Source: Pomphorhynchus laevis (taxonomy: Eukaryota > Acanthocephala > Palaeacanthocephala > Echinorhynchida > Pomphorhynchidae). Taken from it: 64,000 nt of DNA. The notes beneath the pieces were generated by a model. The model saw nothing but the letters and a program-made list of their open reading frames with translations, did no database searches and had not been told where the DNA came from. The DNA is taken from contig WNNJ02002946.1 of NCBI GenBank assembly GCA_012934845.2, forward strand, positions 1-64,000, given 5' to 3'. The translations under genes were made by a program, and so were the position numbers. This document shows, one piece after another, positions 53,949 to 64,000 of the stretch (position 1 is its first letter; the number at the start of each line of letters is the position of its first letter).

Positions 53949-56157
53949 ACTATCAATCGACACACGTTACTGGATGCATATCCTATTCCAAGAATCGACT
54001 CCATGATCTCCGATATTGCTTCATACTCGGTTTACAACCGTTGACCTATCCCAAGCTTATTACCAAATACCTTTGTTGAGTCAAGATGGTCCATACACTG
54101 CTTTCGAAGCAGATGGGAATTTATATCAGTACCGCAGAATCCCTTTTGGACTAACCAACGCTGTATGCGTTTTTCGGCTTATAATTAACCAATTAATCAA
54201 AGATAACAACTTAGCCGGTGTCTATGCCTACTTAGACGACATAATTATTTGCGGGCGAAGCTTTGAGGAACACGATGAACGGTATCAAAAATTTTGTGAA
54301 GTTGCAAAGAGAGTGAATCTTACGTTAGCCAAGGAGAAAAGAAAATATCGCCAAAACATGTTGAATTTCTTGGGATATCAACTATCGAAAGGTACTATTA
54401 AACCGGATCCCAATCGTGTCAAGCCACTTATCAATTTTCCGATTCCTACAGATAGAAAATCTATGCAGGGTCTAACGGGTCTCCTTGCATATTATTCTAA
54501 ATGGATACCTCCGTTTTCGCGAAAAATTAGACCTTTGCTCGATTGTGATACATATCCGCCTTCAAGTGATGTTAACAAAGCTATTGATGACTTGAAGAAT
54601 GAAATTTCTGAGGCAACTCTAACAGCGTATACTCACGATCTTCCTTTAACCGTAGAGACTGATGCATCATATTCGTCGATAGGTGCCGTTCTGAGCCAAA
54701 CATCAAAGCCGATTGAGTTTTCTTCACGAACCCTACCAAAAACTGCGTTACATCAGTCCAGCATTGAAAGAGAGGCCCAGGCCATTGTAAATAGCATACA
54801 ATATTGGAAGCATTATTTACTTGGTAAACCGTTCACTATCATAACAGATCAACGCTCTGTTTCTTTCATGCTTAGTAGAGCTCATTCGAGCGAGATCAAA
54901 AATGATAAAGTGGCTCGATGGCGACTTGAATTAGCTTCTTATCAATACGAAATTCAGTATCGTATGGGAAGTGAAAATAAGGCAGCCGACGCTATGTCAA
55001 GAGTTACGCACATGTGTGCCCATACTGGATCATTGAACCAATTAGAACACATTCACAATACTCTTTGTCATCCTGGCATTACTAGAATGTTGCATTTCGT
55101 TACACAGCATCGCTTGCCATATGATAAATCAGACGTTACGAAAGTTATTAATAGTTGCCATATCTGTGCCGAACTGAAACCTCGCTTTTGTAAACCTACC
55201 GTTAGCCACGTTACCAACGCCACTCAGACATTCGAGAGATTATGTGTAGATTTCAAAGGTCCGCTTGAATCCGTTACTCGAAACCGTTATCTACTTTGCG
55301 TTGTCGATGAATTCTCCCGTTTTCCGTTTGCGATTCCTTGTAAAGACTGTTCATCCCTGTCAGTAATTACTGCACTACGACAAATCATAAGTATTTTTGG
55401 TAGTACTGGTAGAATACACACGGATCAAGGATCATGTTTTCAATCTCGTGAGTTCCGTGATTTTCTATCATCTCAAGGCATAGCCTACAGTAGAAGTACA
55501 CCTTATAAGCCGCGCGGTAACGGTCAAGCCGGAAGATATGTCGGATTGATTTGGAAGACGATACAGTTAGAAACTAAATCAAGAAATCTGTCTTTAAAAA
55601 ATTGGGAAACAGTTCTACCTAAAGTATTATCATCTATGCGATCTTTGCTATGTACTAGCACTGGGGAAACGCCACACGAACGTATGTTCAATTATCCGCG
55701 AAACTTAAGGAACAGGTTTGTTTTATCGCCGTGGCTTCATAACGATCAAGTGTATTTACTGAAAGACGATAGGGCACCTAAAACTGATTATACTTTCAGA
55801 CCTGTTAAAGTACCACAATCAAATGGTAATTACGCTACCGTGCGAAATATACCTCAAGGTAATGAACATGACGTATCAGATAGAAAATTTGCTAAATACC
55901 CGTCTAATCCATCAATTGATGAAGACAGAAACTGCAGCCAAGTAGAATTAGAAAATTTGGCCCATGAAATCACCAACTTTTCGCCAATATGTTATAAAGA
56001 TTCATTATCAAAAGAGAAATATAAATTTTCCCAAGAATCAAAAGATAATAGTCATACTATGAAACAAGAAAACGACAAAGAAAACTTCATTATGTATGCC
56101 ACAATTCCAAAACAAGAAGAGAGGACCAGAAGAAGACCGGCCTATCTTAATGATTAA
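53949..56157 (+). pseudogene. Gypsy pol: RT, RNase H, integrase
   Basis: Starts TINRHTLLDAYPIPRIDSMI, frameshift near 54035, then TVDLSQAYYQIPL, RIPFGLTNAVCVFRLIINQL and VYAYLDDIIICGR (RT). RNase H: LTVETDASYSSIGAVLSQ, SIEREAQAIVNSIQYWKHYL and AADAMSR. Integrase: HIHNTLCHPGITRM with CHIC (HHCC), VDFKGPLE and IHTDQGSCF, then NGQAGRYVGLIWK where the third catalytic residue (E of NGQxER) is Gly. After that a GETPHERMFNYPRN region and a charged tail. Protease and the RT start are missing. RT and RNase H are otherwise open for 713 codons, so it decayed recently; integrase should be dead. Confidence 0.88.
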
Positions 56158-56275
56158 TTTTGCTGCCAGGACGAATGTTATGATATGAAATGATCAGATT
56201 GTACCTTTTGTATAACTATATTTATTTATGGATATTATAGAATAAAGCCGTTCCAACGTTGCTTATTTTTTTACA

Positions 56276-56522
56276 ATTTATTCAATAATATTGGTTCATC
56301 GAGATGGAGAAACTATTGATGCCTTCAGTATTAAATATAACTATCGACAGTCCTAATTCTCAAGAGGAGTGGATACACTAGAAGCGACGCCTTGACATTT
56401 TTTTGCTCTACAAGCAGGACTCAATGACGAATCTAAGCTACCATTACTTGTCAATCTCATTTCGACGAAATTATTATGGATATTATTGAATAAAGCCGTT
56501 CTAACGTTGCTTATTTATTACA
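56276..56522 (+). repeat. Truncated gag start and partial LTR in tandem
   Basis: 56276-56475 matches 52358-52560 (gag MEKLLMPSVLNI ... with stop) with a short deletion; 56476-56522 matches the last 47 bp of the LTR. Marks a second, internally deleted copy sharing the LTR. Confidence 0.85.
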
Positions 56523-56593
56523 CTAATCTTCTGATTTTTATTTGCAAACTATGTATAAATTTTATCTGTTAACTGGAACGAAGAATATATATT

Positions 56594-56738
56594 AATCTTT
56601 TGAATGTTTGGCTTCACAGCTTCTATACACAGTTAAAAAATGTAGCAAACGGGCGATTGATTATATGATCTTGAGAATAAAGTTATTTAAAAGATCAATC
56701 TGGTAGTTTTGTTATGTTGGTGAGCTATAAAACATAAA
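56594..56738. repeat. Direct repeat of 51790-51940
   Basis: atcttttgaatgtttgg ... gatcttgagaataaagttat ... ggtgagctataaaac. The two copies bracket the RT scrap and Gypsy tandem; the surrounding DNA may have been duplicated. Confidence 0.7.
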
Positions 56739-56789
56739 ATACATGAATATTTTTAAATGTGTGGTTCACAGTTCTTAGGAAACGAACTT

Positions 56790-56875
56790 TAAACGCCTTT
56801 TTACTGTTCTGTAAAAAGTGTTGAAACCTCAGCATGTTGTTGTAAAATTATTTCGAACTGACGGCAATACCCGTT
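56790..56875 (-). pseudogene. Degenerate copy of fukutin-like LicD exon
   Basis: The minus strand reads INGYCRQFEIILQQHAEVST, LFTEQ then a stop, parallel to GWYRQCGIILQSQDVDFSML in the exon at 57140-57004. The DxD residues are lost. An old tandem exon duplication. Confidence 0.55.
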
Positions 56876-57003
56876 GATATATATAGCAATATAATGTAGA
56901 ATATAGTTCTTTGAGCTAATACTTTAAATTGACGGTCAAATTATTGTATTATTTTAAATTTGTCTTTAAATATTTTTAGTTTTAGTGCTATTTATAGTAA
57001 TAC

Positions 57004-57140
57004 CAATCCATATTCTGTGATAAGATACAGATCTTTGTTCCCGAGAAAGGTATTATGTATCTTTTTATCGTACTCCGTCCATAACATGGAAAAATCTACA
57101 TCTTGTGATTGTAAAATTATTCCACACTGCCGGTACCAAC
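57004..57140 (-). CDS. Fukutin-like gene, LicD catalytic-core exon
   Basis: A 137-nt exon between acceptor tttgattttaaacag and donor gtatta. It reads (G)WYRQCGIILQSQDVDFSML, WTEYDKKIHNTFLGNKDLYL and ITEYGL. GWYRQC followed by a DxD (DVDF) and a short linker to an FG/YG turn is the signature of fukutin and related LicD-superfamily nucleotidyl/phospho-sugar transferases; the DxD binds metal and nucleotide. Starts in phase 1, ends in phase 0, compatible with the exon at 36073. Continues to a stop if unspliced. Confidence 0.72.
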
Positions 57141-58603
57141 CTGTTTAAAATCAAAAAGTAGAATTCATGTTTTTTGCGTAAACACTTAAAGATGACAATT
57201 TAAATTGATTTATTGATTGTAAATCCTTATTAATAAAACGGGTATAATAAATAAGGATTTATTTTCCAATCTCTATTGATTTCAAACTATTGTTAAAGTG
57301 ATAAACACTATTTTCGAGATTAATAAATCAAATTACATTAATCATCAAATGATATTCTTATAATATAAAATATAAGCAACAACAGCTTGGCTAAATGTCT
57401 TCAAGATGTAAAAAAATGAAATTTTACATAAAAAATAATCCGTTTTGTCAAGCATACTTATTACATTTAATAATAAATAAAGATAATAAACATAAAACCC
57501 GTAATTTTCTTCCATTTTCGATTAGATAGTTTTACTTGAACAAAGAAGAAAATAATTTTCCTTCATTTGAAAAAATCAATATTTCGATAGCTCCTGCTAT
57601 CACCATCATGATTTTAAGAAAAGTTTTACAAAATTTCGAAACATTTATGGATTTCTACTTAGAAAATAACGAAAAACAAAACATGCATACAATAAAAATT
57701 GAACAAAATCACACATTTTTAAACAAATAAAAAGTAAATGAAAAAATCAAAAAACAAAATAAAAACAAAATCATAAAACAAGTGAAAAGCGAATTTAATA
57801 ATTGAAATGATGTAATATTAGAGTAATTAATTATAATTTAATCTATACCAAAACAAAATCTTAGAACACCGAGAAAAATACGAATTAAAAAATTAAAATA
57901 ATTTTATATTAGGATAATTAATTATTAATTAATTTAAGGCTAAAATTATATATATTATTAAGCATTAAATTATGTACTTTTTGTATGTTTCGATCTTGTG
58001 AAGAACTGCGGTACTGGTTACGAATATTTCACCAAACACGACGGACGAAAAAAACTACCCCACAAATCGGTAACGTTTGCTGACGAGGTGATGTGGCGAG
58101 CTGATCATCGTTGCCCGGCTGCAAGACATCGCGAACGATCTATTTACAGACGCGACGTTGATGATGATTGTTAAAGGGATAAAGAATTTACTTTCTACAG
58201 ATCTATTCCATTTATTTTTTAAATGATTGAATTGATCCAAAATTTTGTAAATTATATTGTAAATGGTTGTATTTTATTTATTATATAAGGAGTTGTAGTT
58301 ATTATAACATTTATATGTACATTTTTCAGAATATAATAACGAATAAGTAAACATCTAAATAAAAATTGAACAATTTTGCAATCAAATGATTGATGAAAGC
58401 GATTGTGAGCAAAATGCGTACAATCACCACTAATACATTGTATGCCACATTTTAATCTCATTATTTTGTTTGTAAATATAATTTTTTATAAAATTTCAAA
58501 GTTTAAAACAATAAAATTGTAAAAATCATGTTTTTTATTAACTATAACAACTCGCAAACAACAAATTATTTGATAAAATGTACTTTTTAACAAAAAATTT
58601 AAC
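57141..58603. other. AT-rich intronic stretch
   Basis: No gene I can support. 57985-58170 is a less AT-rich patch with open readings (LRYWLRIFHQTRRTKKTTPQ on plus) that I do not recognise. 58455-58600 is an inverted copy of sequence at 6450-6560 and 6820-6900. Confidence 0.4.
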
Positions 58604-60606
58604 GGGGTTAATTTTTTTACAACAACCTTGTGGTGAGTTGACGCCTTTTTTAAAAATAAGAGTTGACTTCAACTCGCCATATGGAGAGTTGACGCGAAAC
58701 CCATATATTTATTAATTTGATCTTTCCTCTTATAATCGTTTACCATTTTAATTAATGTTTTAATTTCATCAAATATATAAGTTTCCCAAATGTTTATTAC
58801 CTTTGATAGAATTTTCCTAAGTTCACTATTTTTAATTAATTCAAGATTATGAATACATATAAGTTCATTTATTTTATCAAAATTAAAATTTTTGCAATTG
58901 CATAATGTTTCTAGAATGTTGCTAATATCATCGTTACATATTGATTTCAATTCTTCATAATTATGAATTTTTCGTCCAAAGGGCGTTAGATAGTGTTGCA
59001 CAAGCATGACGCCATAAAGGGGTAATGACGACATAAATTTATGACGTCATGACGCCACATGACGTCATGCGTTATGTTCAAACATTAAATTCCTTAAAGG
59101 GGTTAAATTATTTTACAAAAACCTTGTGGTGAATTAACGCCATTTTACAAAAACGAGTTGGCTTCAACTCGGCCTATGGCAAGTTGAGGCGAAACCCATA
59201 TCTTTATTAATTTGATTTTTCCTCTTATAATTGTTTGGTATTTAAATTATCTTTTTAATTTTGTCTTATTATGCTTTAATTTAGTAAGTTCTCTATACAT
59301 ATCTTTATTAATTTGATCTTTCCTTTTATAATTGTTTGTTATGTTCATTTTATTTTTAATTTTATCTAATATATAAGATCTAATATCTAATACTTTATCT
59401 AATATTTTATTTTACCAAAATTAAGATTGATATAATAAAGATTAATCTAATTTTATCTAATATATAAGATCTAATATCTAATACATTATCTAATATTTTA
59501 TTTTACCAAAATTAAGATTGATATAATAAAGATTAATCTAATTTTATCTAATATATAAGTTTTCCAAATGTTTATCTTTGATGTATTCCAATTGTGTAAC
59601 GAATTGTAAATTTTATTTTTATTGCTATCACCCTTTTGTGGCAATTCATTCTGTTTCTATAATGTTTATAATATTATCATTACATAATGATTTCAATTCT
59701 TGATTGTAATTACAAATTTTTGCCTCATGGCGTTAGCGAGTGTTGTACTAGCATGACGCCATAAAGGCGTTATGACGCCATAAAATTACTATTATTTATT
59801 GCATTTAATCTATATTTATACTCTTTTGTTGCAATTCATTCTGTTTCTAGAAGTATCTAATAGCATCGTTACATATTGATTTCAATTCTTTATTCTTTGT
59901 ATTTTTCGTTCAAATGACGTTAGCTAGTGTTGCACAAGCATGTACTCCTTTTTCCAAACATAACGTCTTAATACAATGATTACAAAATGGTGCGATATCA
60001 CACGTGCTGTCCTGAGAAGCCACTTTTTAATTTAAGAGTATCAGATGTAAAGCTGATAAGAATAAAGAACCGTCGAAGTTGTGTAGCTGCAGAGGGACAC
60101 TGTAGCGATGAGTAAACTACGGTTTAAGTGCTCCATACAGGGCTAGGGGTCTGTAGTATGCGCATTCTGGGGTATGGTTCTTGACGAAGGTTGTAAAAAA
60201 CATGCAGGTTTTAACTTTTCTGTTCGTGTGTAATACTTAAAAATCAAGTTAATAAAACAATTATTTATTTTATATAATTATTATTTAATTATTTCTATTT
60301 TATTTATCATAATTTTAAATTTATTACTAATTATAAAATATTTAGACTCAGTTAGCTAATCTGATAAAAAAATTTCATCAGAGATAATGAAATTTCTTCA
60401 TATGAAATTTGTAAGTAGGATCTGTGCTGGGTCGAGGAGTATGACCTAAATCTGATGTCATATCAGTTTTTTCTCATAGCGTCAGAAATCTTGGAGTGCC
60501 CCGATTCAAAAGCCAATATTTAAGCAGCTATTAGACTCTGCCCCAAACATAACAGAAAGAGCACGATTGCTGACCGCAACCGCACCAGCTGCAGGAGGAT
60601 TCCTAC
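58604..60606. repeat. 2-kb repeat, copy 2 (uninterrupted)
   Basis: Full copy of the unit split at 9766-10984/14550-15315. It has an extra tandem 89-bp segment (gatctaatatctaatac(a/t)ttatc... at 59378-59555) absent from copy 1. Ends at caggaggattcct. Confidence 0.85.
58669..59034 (-). CDS. Conserved unknown repeat-borne protein (121 aa), copy 2
   Basis: Same frame as 10194-9829, with changes such as R5 to P, Y23 to H and E72 to K but no stop or indel. Motifs ICNDDISNILETLCNC, INELICIHNLELI and VNDYKRKDQINKY. The two copies could simply be young. Unknown function; could be part of a longer transposon protein whose other half is at 30.4 kb. Confidence 0.4.
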   Translation of the reverse strand: MSSLPLYGVMLVQHYLTPFGRKIHNYEELKSICNDDISNILETLCNCKNFNFDKINELICIHNLELIKNSELRKILSKVINIWETYIFDEIKTLIKMVNDYKRKDQINKYMGFASTLHMAS

Positions 60607-61676
60607 AGGCAATACCAAACGCGGCAACCTGAACAAGATTAGACGACGAGGGGATTCGCATTTCAATTGGCCTTCGTTTGTGATTGCTAATGGCCTTTTT
60701 GATTAATGGCCTTCGTTAATTATTAAAATTTTATTTATCATTATTTTAAATTTATTACTAATTATAAATTATTTAGACTCAGTTAGCTAATCTGATAAAA
60801 AATTTCATCAGAGATAATGAAATTTCCTAATAGGCAATTCGTAAGTAGCATGTATTTGGCTTACTCACTGTGCTGGGTCGAGGAGTAGGACCGAAATCTG
60901 ATGGCATAGCCGTTCTTTCTCATATAAGTTCTTTATAACATATAATCTTAATTTTAAAACATTGTATATTATCGATTTATCTTTTTTAAAAGCTCATTTG
61001 TTGCTGCTTTATCTAAATTGATACCACAATCTATTACTTTTAGTCAGTATATAAAAATCACAAAATTCAAGACACAAATGGATCATATTCTGCTACAGTA
61101 AATCATGCAATCATCGATTAATCTAGGAATATCTTTAATGCCTACACACCTGCATACAAAGTGGAAAGACCCTTTTACTGATGTGTGTCGTTTCAAAGTT
61201 ATCATCACAAATTATGTCGCATTTATATCGCCGTATCAGTCGTCAAATACAGCCTAATCAGTTATCAAGTTGTATTTGTATCTGCTGCGGGGTATTAGTG
61301 CCGATATAACTAGCAAGTAATCCTACGCAGATACATGTCAAATTTAAGTCTTTCAGAAATTAAAAGCGTGGAAAATAAACAATGAACTTTTGCTAAAACA
61401 AGTTGTTTTAGCAATTATGTTGTTTTTTATATTATTCATCGTCGAAAGACAACATGGGATTAATAAATTCTCTCTGCATATATAACGTAGTTTTAAACAA
61501 GTCAAAAATTTTAATTTTATCTTGATGATGATAGCAGTTGACTATCGAAAATTCGCTATTTAAAATTGCAAAATTTCTATTTAACTCTCTCCACTATTAA
61601 AGAATAGAAACCAATGAGTGAACAGTCAATTTATAATATAAAAAATTTTAATTTCATAATGTAATTTTCTACTTAC
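60607..61676. repeat. Non-coding; partial second copy of the repeat end
   Basis: 60715-60930 repeats 60290-60480 (aattattaaaattttattta ... tgtgctgggtcgaggagta). From 60931 to 61676 no gene is clear. A stop-flanked minus reading near 61330-61255 (LNLTCICVGLLASYIGTNTP) could be a missing fukutin-like exon but I cannot support it. Confidence 0.5.
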
Positions 61677-61879
61677 ATATCCATTGATCTATCGACATCT
61701 CCGAAAGGAAATCGTTCAGGCAATTCGATACTGCATATTCTGTAGTAGTCTCCAGTGCTCTCAAATATATGAATATAAATCAGTTGTCTTCCATCATCGA
61801 TAATAAGTGCCCCAATTGTGTTTGTACCAGAACACATCACAGATGATATATTAATATAAAAATACGTATCTTGAAGGTT
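61677..61879 (-). CDS. Fukutin-like gene, N-terminal region exon 2
   Basis: A 203-nt exon between acceptor tttttatgacacag and the strong donor gtaagt. Reads NLQDTYFYINISSVMCSGTN, TIGALIIDDGRQLIYIHIFE and STGDYYRICSIELPERFPFG, DVDRSMD. The IHLVVFHxRxGxYxWxxxL region of fukutin N-terminal domains has this same (I/L)x(I/V)xxF(E/H)xxG(D/N)Y pattern. Phase 0 to 2. It is joined to the exon at 61935 by a 55-nt intron. Translation past the donor stops at once. Confidence 0.6.
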
Positions 61880-61934
61880 CTGTGTCATAAAAATAACTTA
61901 TCAAAAGTCTATATCAGAGCAATTTTGTAATCAC

Positions 61935-62136
61935 CTGTAATACGTCATCAGTAAATTCTTCCGGATTAGCGAATATTCCAATTGTCACTTCTCTTTTTTC
62001 AGATAAAGTTTTTAAATCGGTCAAGTTTGCGAATATGGGATCCGCGATGAATACAAACTTATTTATTGAACCAAAAATTGCGGATACGGCACAAATTGAA
62101 GACTTGAATATCTTGTGTTGTTTTAAATATTTCGAA
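61935..62136 (-). CDS. Fukutin-like gene, N-terminal region exon 1 (of those seen)
   Basis: A 202-nt exon, acceptor taatttaagggttacag, donor gtgatt. Reads SKYLKQHKIFKSSICAVSAI, FGSINKFVFIADPIFANLTD, LKTLSEKREVTIGIFANPEE and FTDDVLQ. The KFVFIADPIFANL stretch parallels the PVFLIDPLIL segment of fukutin. Upstream exons with the start codon and signal anchor were not found. A damaged genomic copy lies at 15.9 kb. Confidence 0.6.
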
Positions 62137-62336
62137 CTGTAACCCTTAAATTAAATGTAAGAAGTAGAATTTATAGCTTTTAAACTTGATCATATAATTG
62201 AGTCTACGTATTTTATGAAATTGAAAGAATAACGATCAAAAATTATAAATAGTAAATGATTACATAAGATTTAATACAATTTATTTTTATATAACGATAT
62301 AATTTATAAATTCAATTTAAAAATTAAAATCAATTT

Positions 62337-62450
62337 TTATGAATTGACTATTAAATAAAATACGATGTTTTCAAGTAAATAATAGAGATCATCAGGATGA
62401 ACTTCTATGTTATCAGTTATCGGCCCATATTCTTTTAGCTGACATAGCAG
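62337..62450 (-). other. Exon-like ORF, unassigned
   Basis: After acceptor-like aactttattag the minus strand reads LLCQLKEYGPITDNIEVHPD, DLYYLLENIVFYLIVNS and a TAA at 62337. It could be a last exon of another gene or part of the fukutin-like gene in a phase I could not reconcile. Confidence 0.3.
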
Positions 62451-63129
62451 CTAATAAAGTTTTTATATTGAGGGAAATTTGTAAAGCTATTATGGTTTTT
62501 TCAAAATGCTTTTAATTAATTATTTAATAACTTAATTTTTGATGAGAGACATTCGCAAAGAAAAACATCACCAATGTCCTTCGTTATTAATTCGGAGTAA
62601 ATGATATTGACATATCCAAGAATAAAAACTGCATCTCTTTAATACAATTTGAAATTACAATAATGCAATTAAAAATATCATTATTCTACCAGTGGATGAA
62701 GCTAATCCATCTGTTCTCAGCTAATCTACTACTCTCTGATAAATCACTCAACTACTTTGTACTAAGATGTTTAAAATTTTTATAATTCTGAAGTCTCAAT
62801 CATATAATTGCATTTTTTATCACCGTTCTCGCTTTAAAGCTTATCACCAAATACATTAGTTTGATGTCGAATATTGACTTTCAAAACCAAACTTTCACGA
62901 CTACTTTCCAAACTAAAGTATTGTTATGAAATGGGTAGTAGATAACAAACTCATTTATTATAGATAATCTTATCATAGGAAACACATTTTTATAATAAGA
63001 ATTAAGATAAATAATAAATGATCATATAAGATTTTATACAATTTATATTTTTATAACGATATAATTTATAAATTCAATTTAAAATAAAAATGAAAATTTG
63101 TTGTTTAAGTCAACAAAAAAGTTATTAGT
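62451..63129. other. AT-rich non-coding stretch
   Basis: No gene. 63000-63085 resembles 62260-62320 (aagatttta/t(a)caatttatttttat ... aacgatataatttataaatt), a short duplicated segment. Confidence 0.45.
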
Positions 63130-63990
63130 TAAAAGTTATCAGTGTCTCTGTCCGTGGTCCCAGCATAGAAACTGCGTTACCGGTTTGCACGGCCAGGATG
63201 ATCCTCTGGAGTAAACACGTCTTTGCGCGAGGCTCGTCGCAGTAACGGCGGAGACGCATATCGAGCTCGTCAAACAAACGGTAGCGCCACTACCAAAGGC
63301 GCCGAGAGTTTTAATTACTATCTGGATGAAATCCATGCCACTGGATGTGATGGCCTTATACTTTTTCTTCTTTGTTTCCTCAACTTCTGCGGCTACGGCA
63401 GCAGATCCTGATAACGACGTAGATAAATGACTTAGAGACGGTGGATCTACACATATCACGTACCAGCATGTAAAACTTCTGCGTTTCCACACATCACCAT
63501 GCCGCCATTAATTCGTTTTCCGTCGGAGCGAGTTAAACCTAATGGTTAAAGACGGCTCGATACGTGGGCTTTTCGTAGCTCCACTTGAACTTCGCTATTC
63601 AGCATTGAATTACGGGCAAAACGGTCAGCGGAAAGTGAACAGCTCTAGCCACGCGTTCCTAGCCTGTCAAAGACACTAGCGCAACGGCACGTGTGAGGTT
63701 GGCATATAGGCGCTTCTAATCGTAAGGCAATTGCCACTCTTAAGACTTCGTCCGTGAGCAAAGTTCTAATCGCGGGCATTAGAACTGCATGTAGAAATGC
63801 TCCAGCAGCAGGTGCCTTAACGTTGTTTAGACGGGCTGTAGTAATTACATCGGCATCACTTGGCGCAAGCTCGAGCGCACCCATCTCGAATAGAGGGGAG
63901 CTACATTCTTTTTGCGTGGCTCCCGAAACCAATCATTTGGCTGTTCTCCCTGGAAGATAGAGCTCTGCCTTTTACTAATTAAGCGCCAAT
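63130..63990 (-). pseudogene. RT element C-terminal region
   Basis: 63932-63645 reads FEMGALELAPSDADVITTAR, APAAGAFLHAVLMPAIRTLL and AIALRLEAPICQPHTCRCAS, VFDRLGTRG (the W/F-L...LRLxxxxCxxHxCxC...G(H/R)G step before the CCHC box). 63492-63139 reads WYVICVDPPSLSHLSTSLSG, SAAVAAEVEETKKKKYKAIT and FIQIVIKTLGAFGSGA, the same tail as at 15.4 and 52.0 kb. Frames between are broken. The RT part would lie beyond the window edge. Confidence 0.78.
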
Positions 63991-64000
63991 GTTCAAGATT

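Larger units (their letters stand above)
52259..56275 (+). mobile_element. Ty3/Gypsy LTR retrotransposon with about 100-bp LTRs
   Basis: LTRs tgttatgatatgaaatgatc ... tattaca at 52259-52357 and 56176-56275 start TG and end CA and are near-identical. gag 52386 on, pol to 56157. An L2 ORF1 piece sits between gag and RT, where the protease should be. After the 3' LTR, 56276-56475 repeats the gag start (with TAG in place of TGG) and is joined to a further partial LTR ending at 56522, so recombined copies lie in tandem. Confidence 0.88.

Noticed and set aside
58055-58240. Minus ORF MDQFNHLKNKWNRSV
   Set aside because: No motif, no second copy in the window, no splice context I trust.
61200-61330. 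Possible missing fukutin-like exon (LNLTCICVGLLASYIGTNTP)
   Set aside because: Family similarity too weak and ends in a stop.
1-64000. tRNA or rRNA genes
   Set aside because: I saw no cloverleaf with A/B boxes or rRNA core sequence; not computed.

Overview
The window is from an animal genome, most likely an AT-rich invertebrate such as an arthropod; nothing in it is prokaryotic. The evidence is a set of minus-strand exons with GT-AG borders and introns as short as 55-67 nt, intron-less host-gene copies (ubiquilin, Hsp90), and many metazoan transposon families. Almost all coding-like sequence is decayed mobile DNA, and gene calls rest on motifs I read by eye.

Likely host gene: minus-strand exons at 62136-61935, 61879-61677, 57140-57004, 36073-36017 and 35949-35620 read in order like a fukutin/LicD-type transferase (N-terminal region, GWYRQCG...DVDF core, VPCNAL C-terminal part). 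If they are one gene, it spans about 26.5 kb, and one intron of about 21 kb holds most of the transposon debris from 36 to 57 kb. Stray copies of two exons lie at 15.9 and 56.8 kb.

Mobile elements: (1) Penelope-like elements (PLE) at 0.1-5.6, 36.4-38.0, 45.7-46.1 and 50.4-50.9 kb. (2) Non-LTR elements whose RT is followed by a CCHC plus PD-(D/E)XK-like C-terminus. One family has a YLDDG catalytic box (1.6-4.6, 38.2-40.9, 42.8-44.8 kb); others have WYADDG/WYADDA or survive only as C-termini (6.9, 15.4, 29.3, 31.4, 32.0-34.3, 52.0, 63.1-64.0 kb). (3) APE-type non-LTR elements with very long target-site duplications (11-14.5, 26.2-29.2, 37.0-37.7 kb). (4) L2/CR1-like elements (7.6, 16.2, 20.2-23.8, 46.1-50.4, 53.4 kb). 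(5) A Ty3/Gypsy element with about 100-bp LTRs (52.26-56.28 kb). (6) DNA transposons: a hAT nested in an L2 (21.08-23.45 kb), a Merlin-type element (18.3-19.6 kb) and foldback MITEs. (7) A DIRS/LTR-like RT of unclear class (16.6-18.2 kb).

The most unusual feature is a chimera. In two places (0.4-4.6 kb minus, 38.2-42.4 kb plus) a YLDDG retroelement is followed directly by a UBL-less, intron-less ubiquilin sequence. Both copies share a frameshift. The minus copy, ubiquilin included, sits between the two halves of a PLE with a short direct repeat at the junctions, as if the chimera had moved as one unit. A second unexplained component is a repeat family that keeps a 121-aa minus-strand ORF (9.8 and 58.7 kb) and related peptides at 24.5, 25.3, 30.4 and 31.2 kb; I cannot assign it a function.
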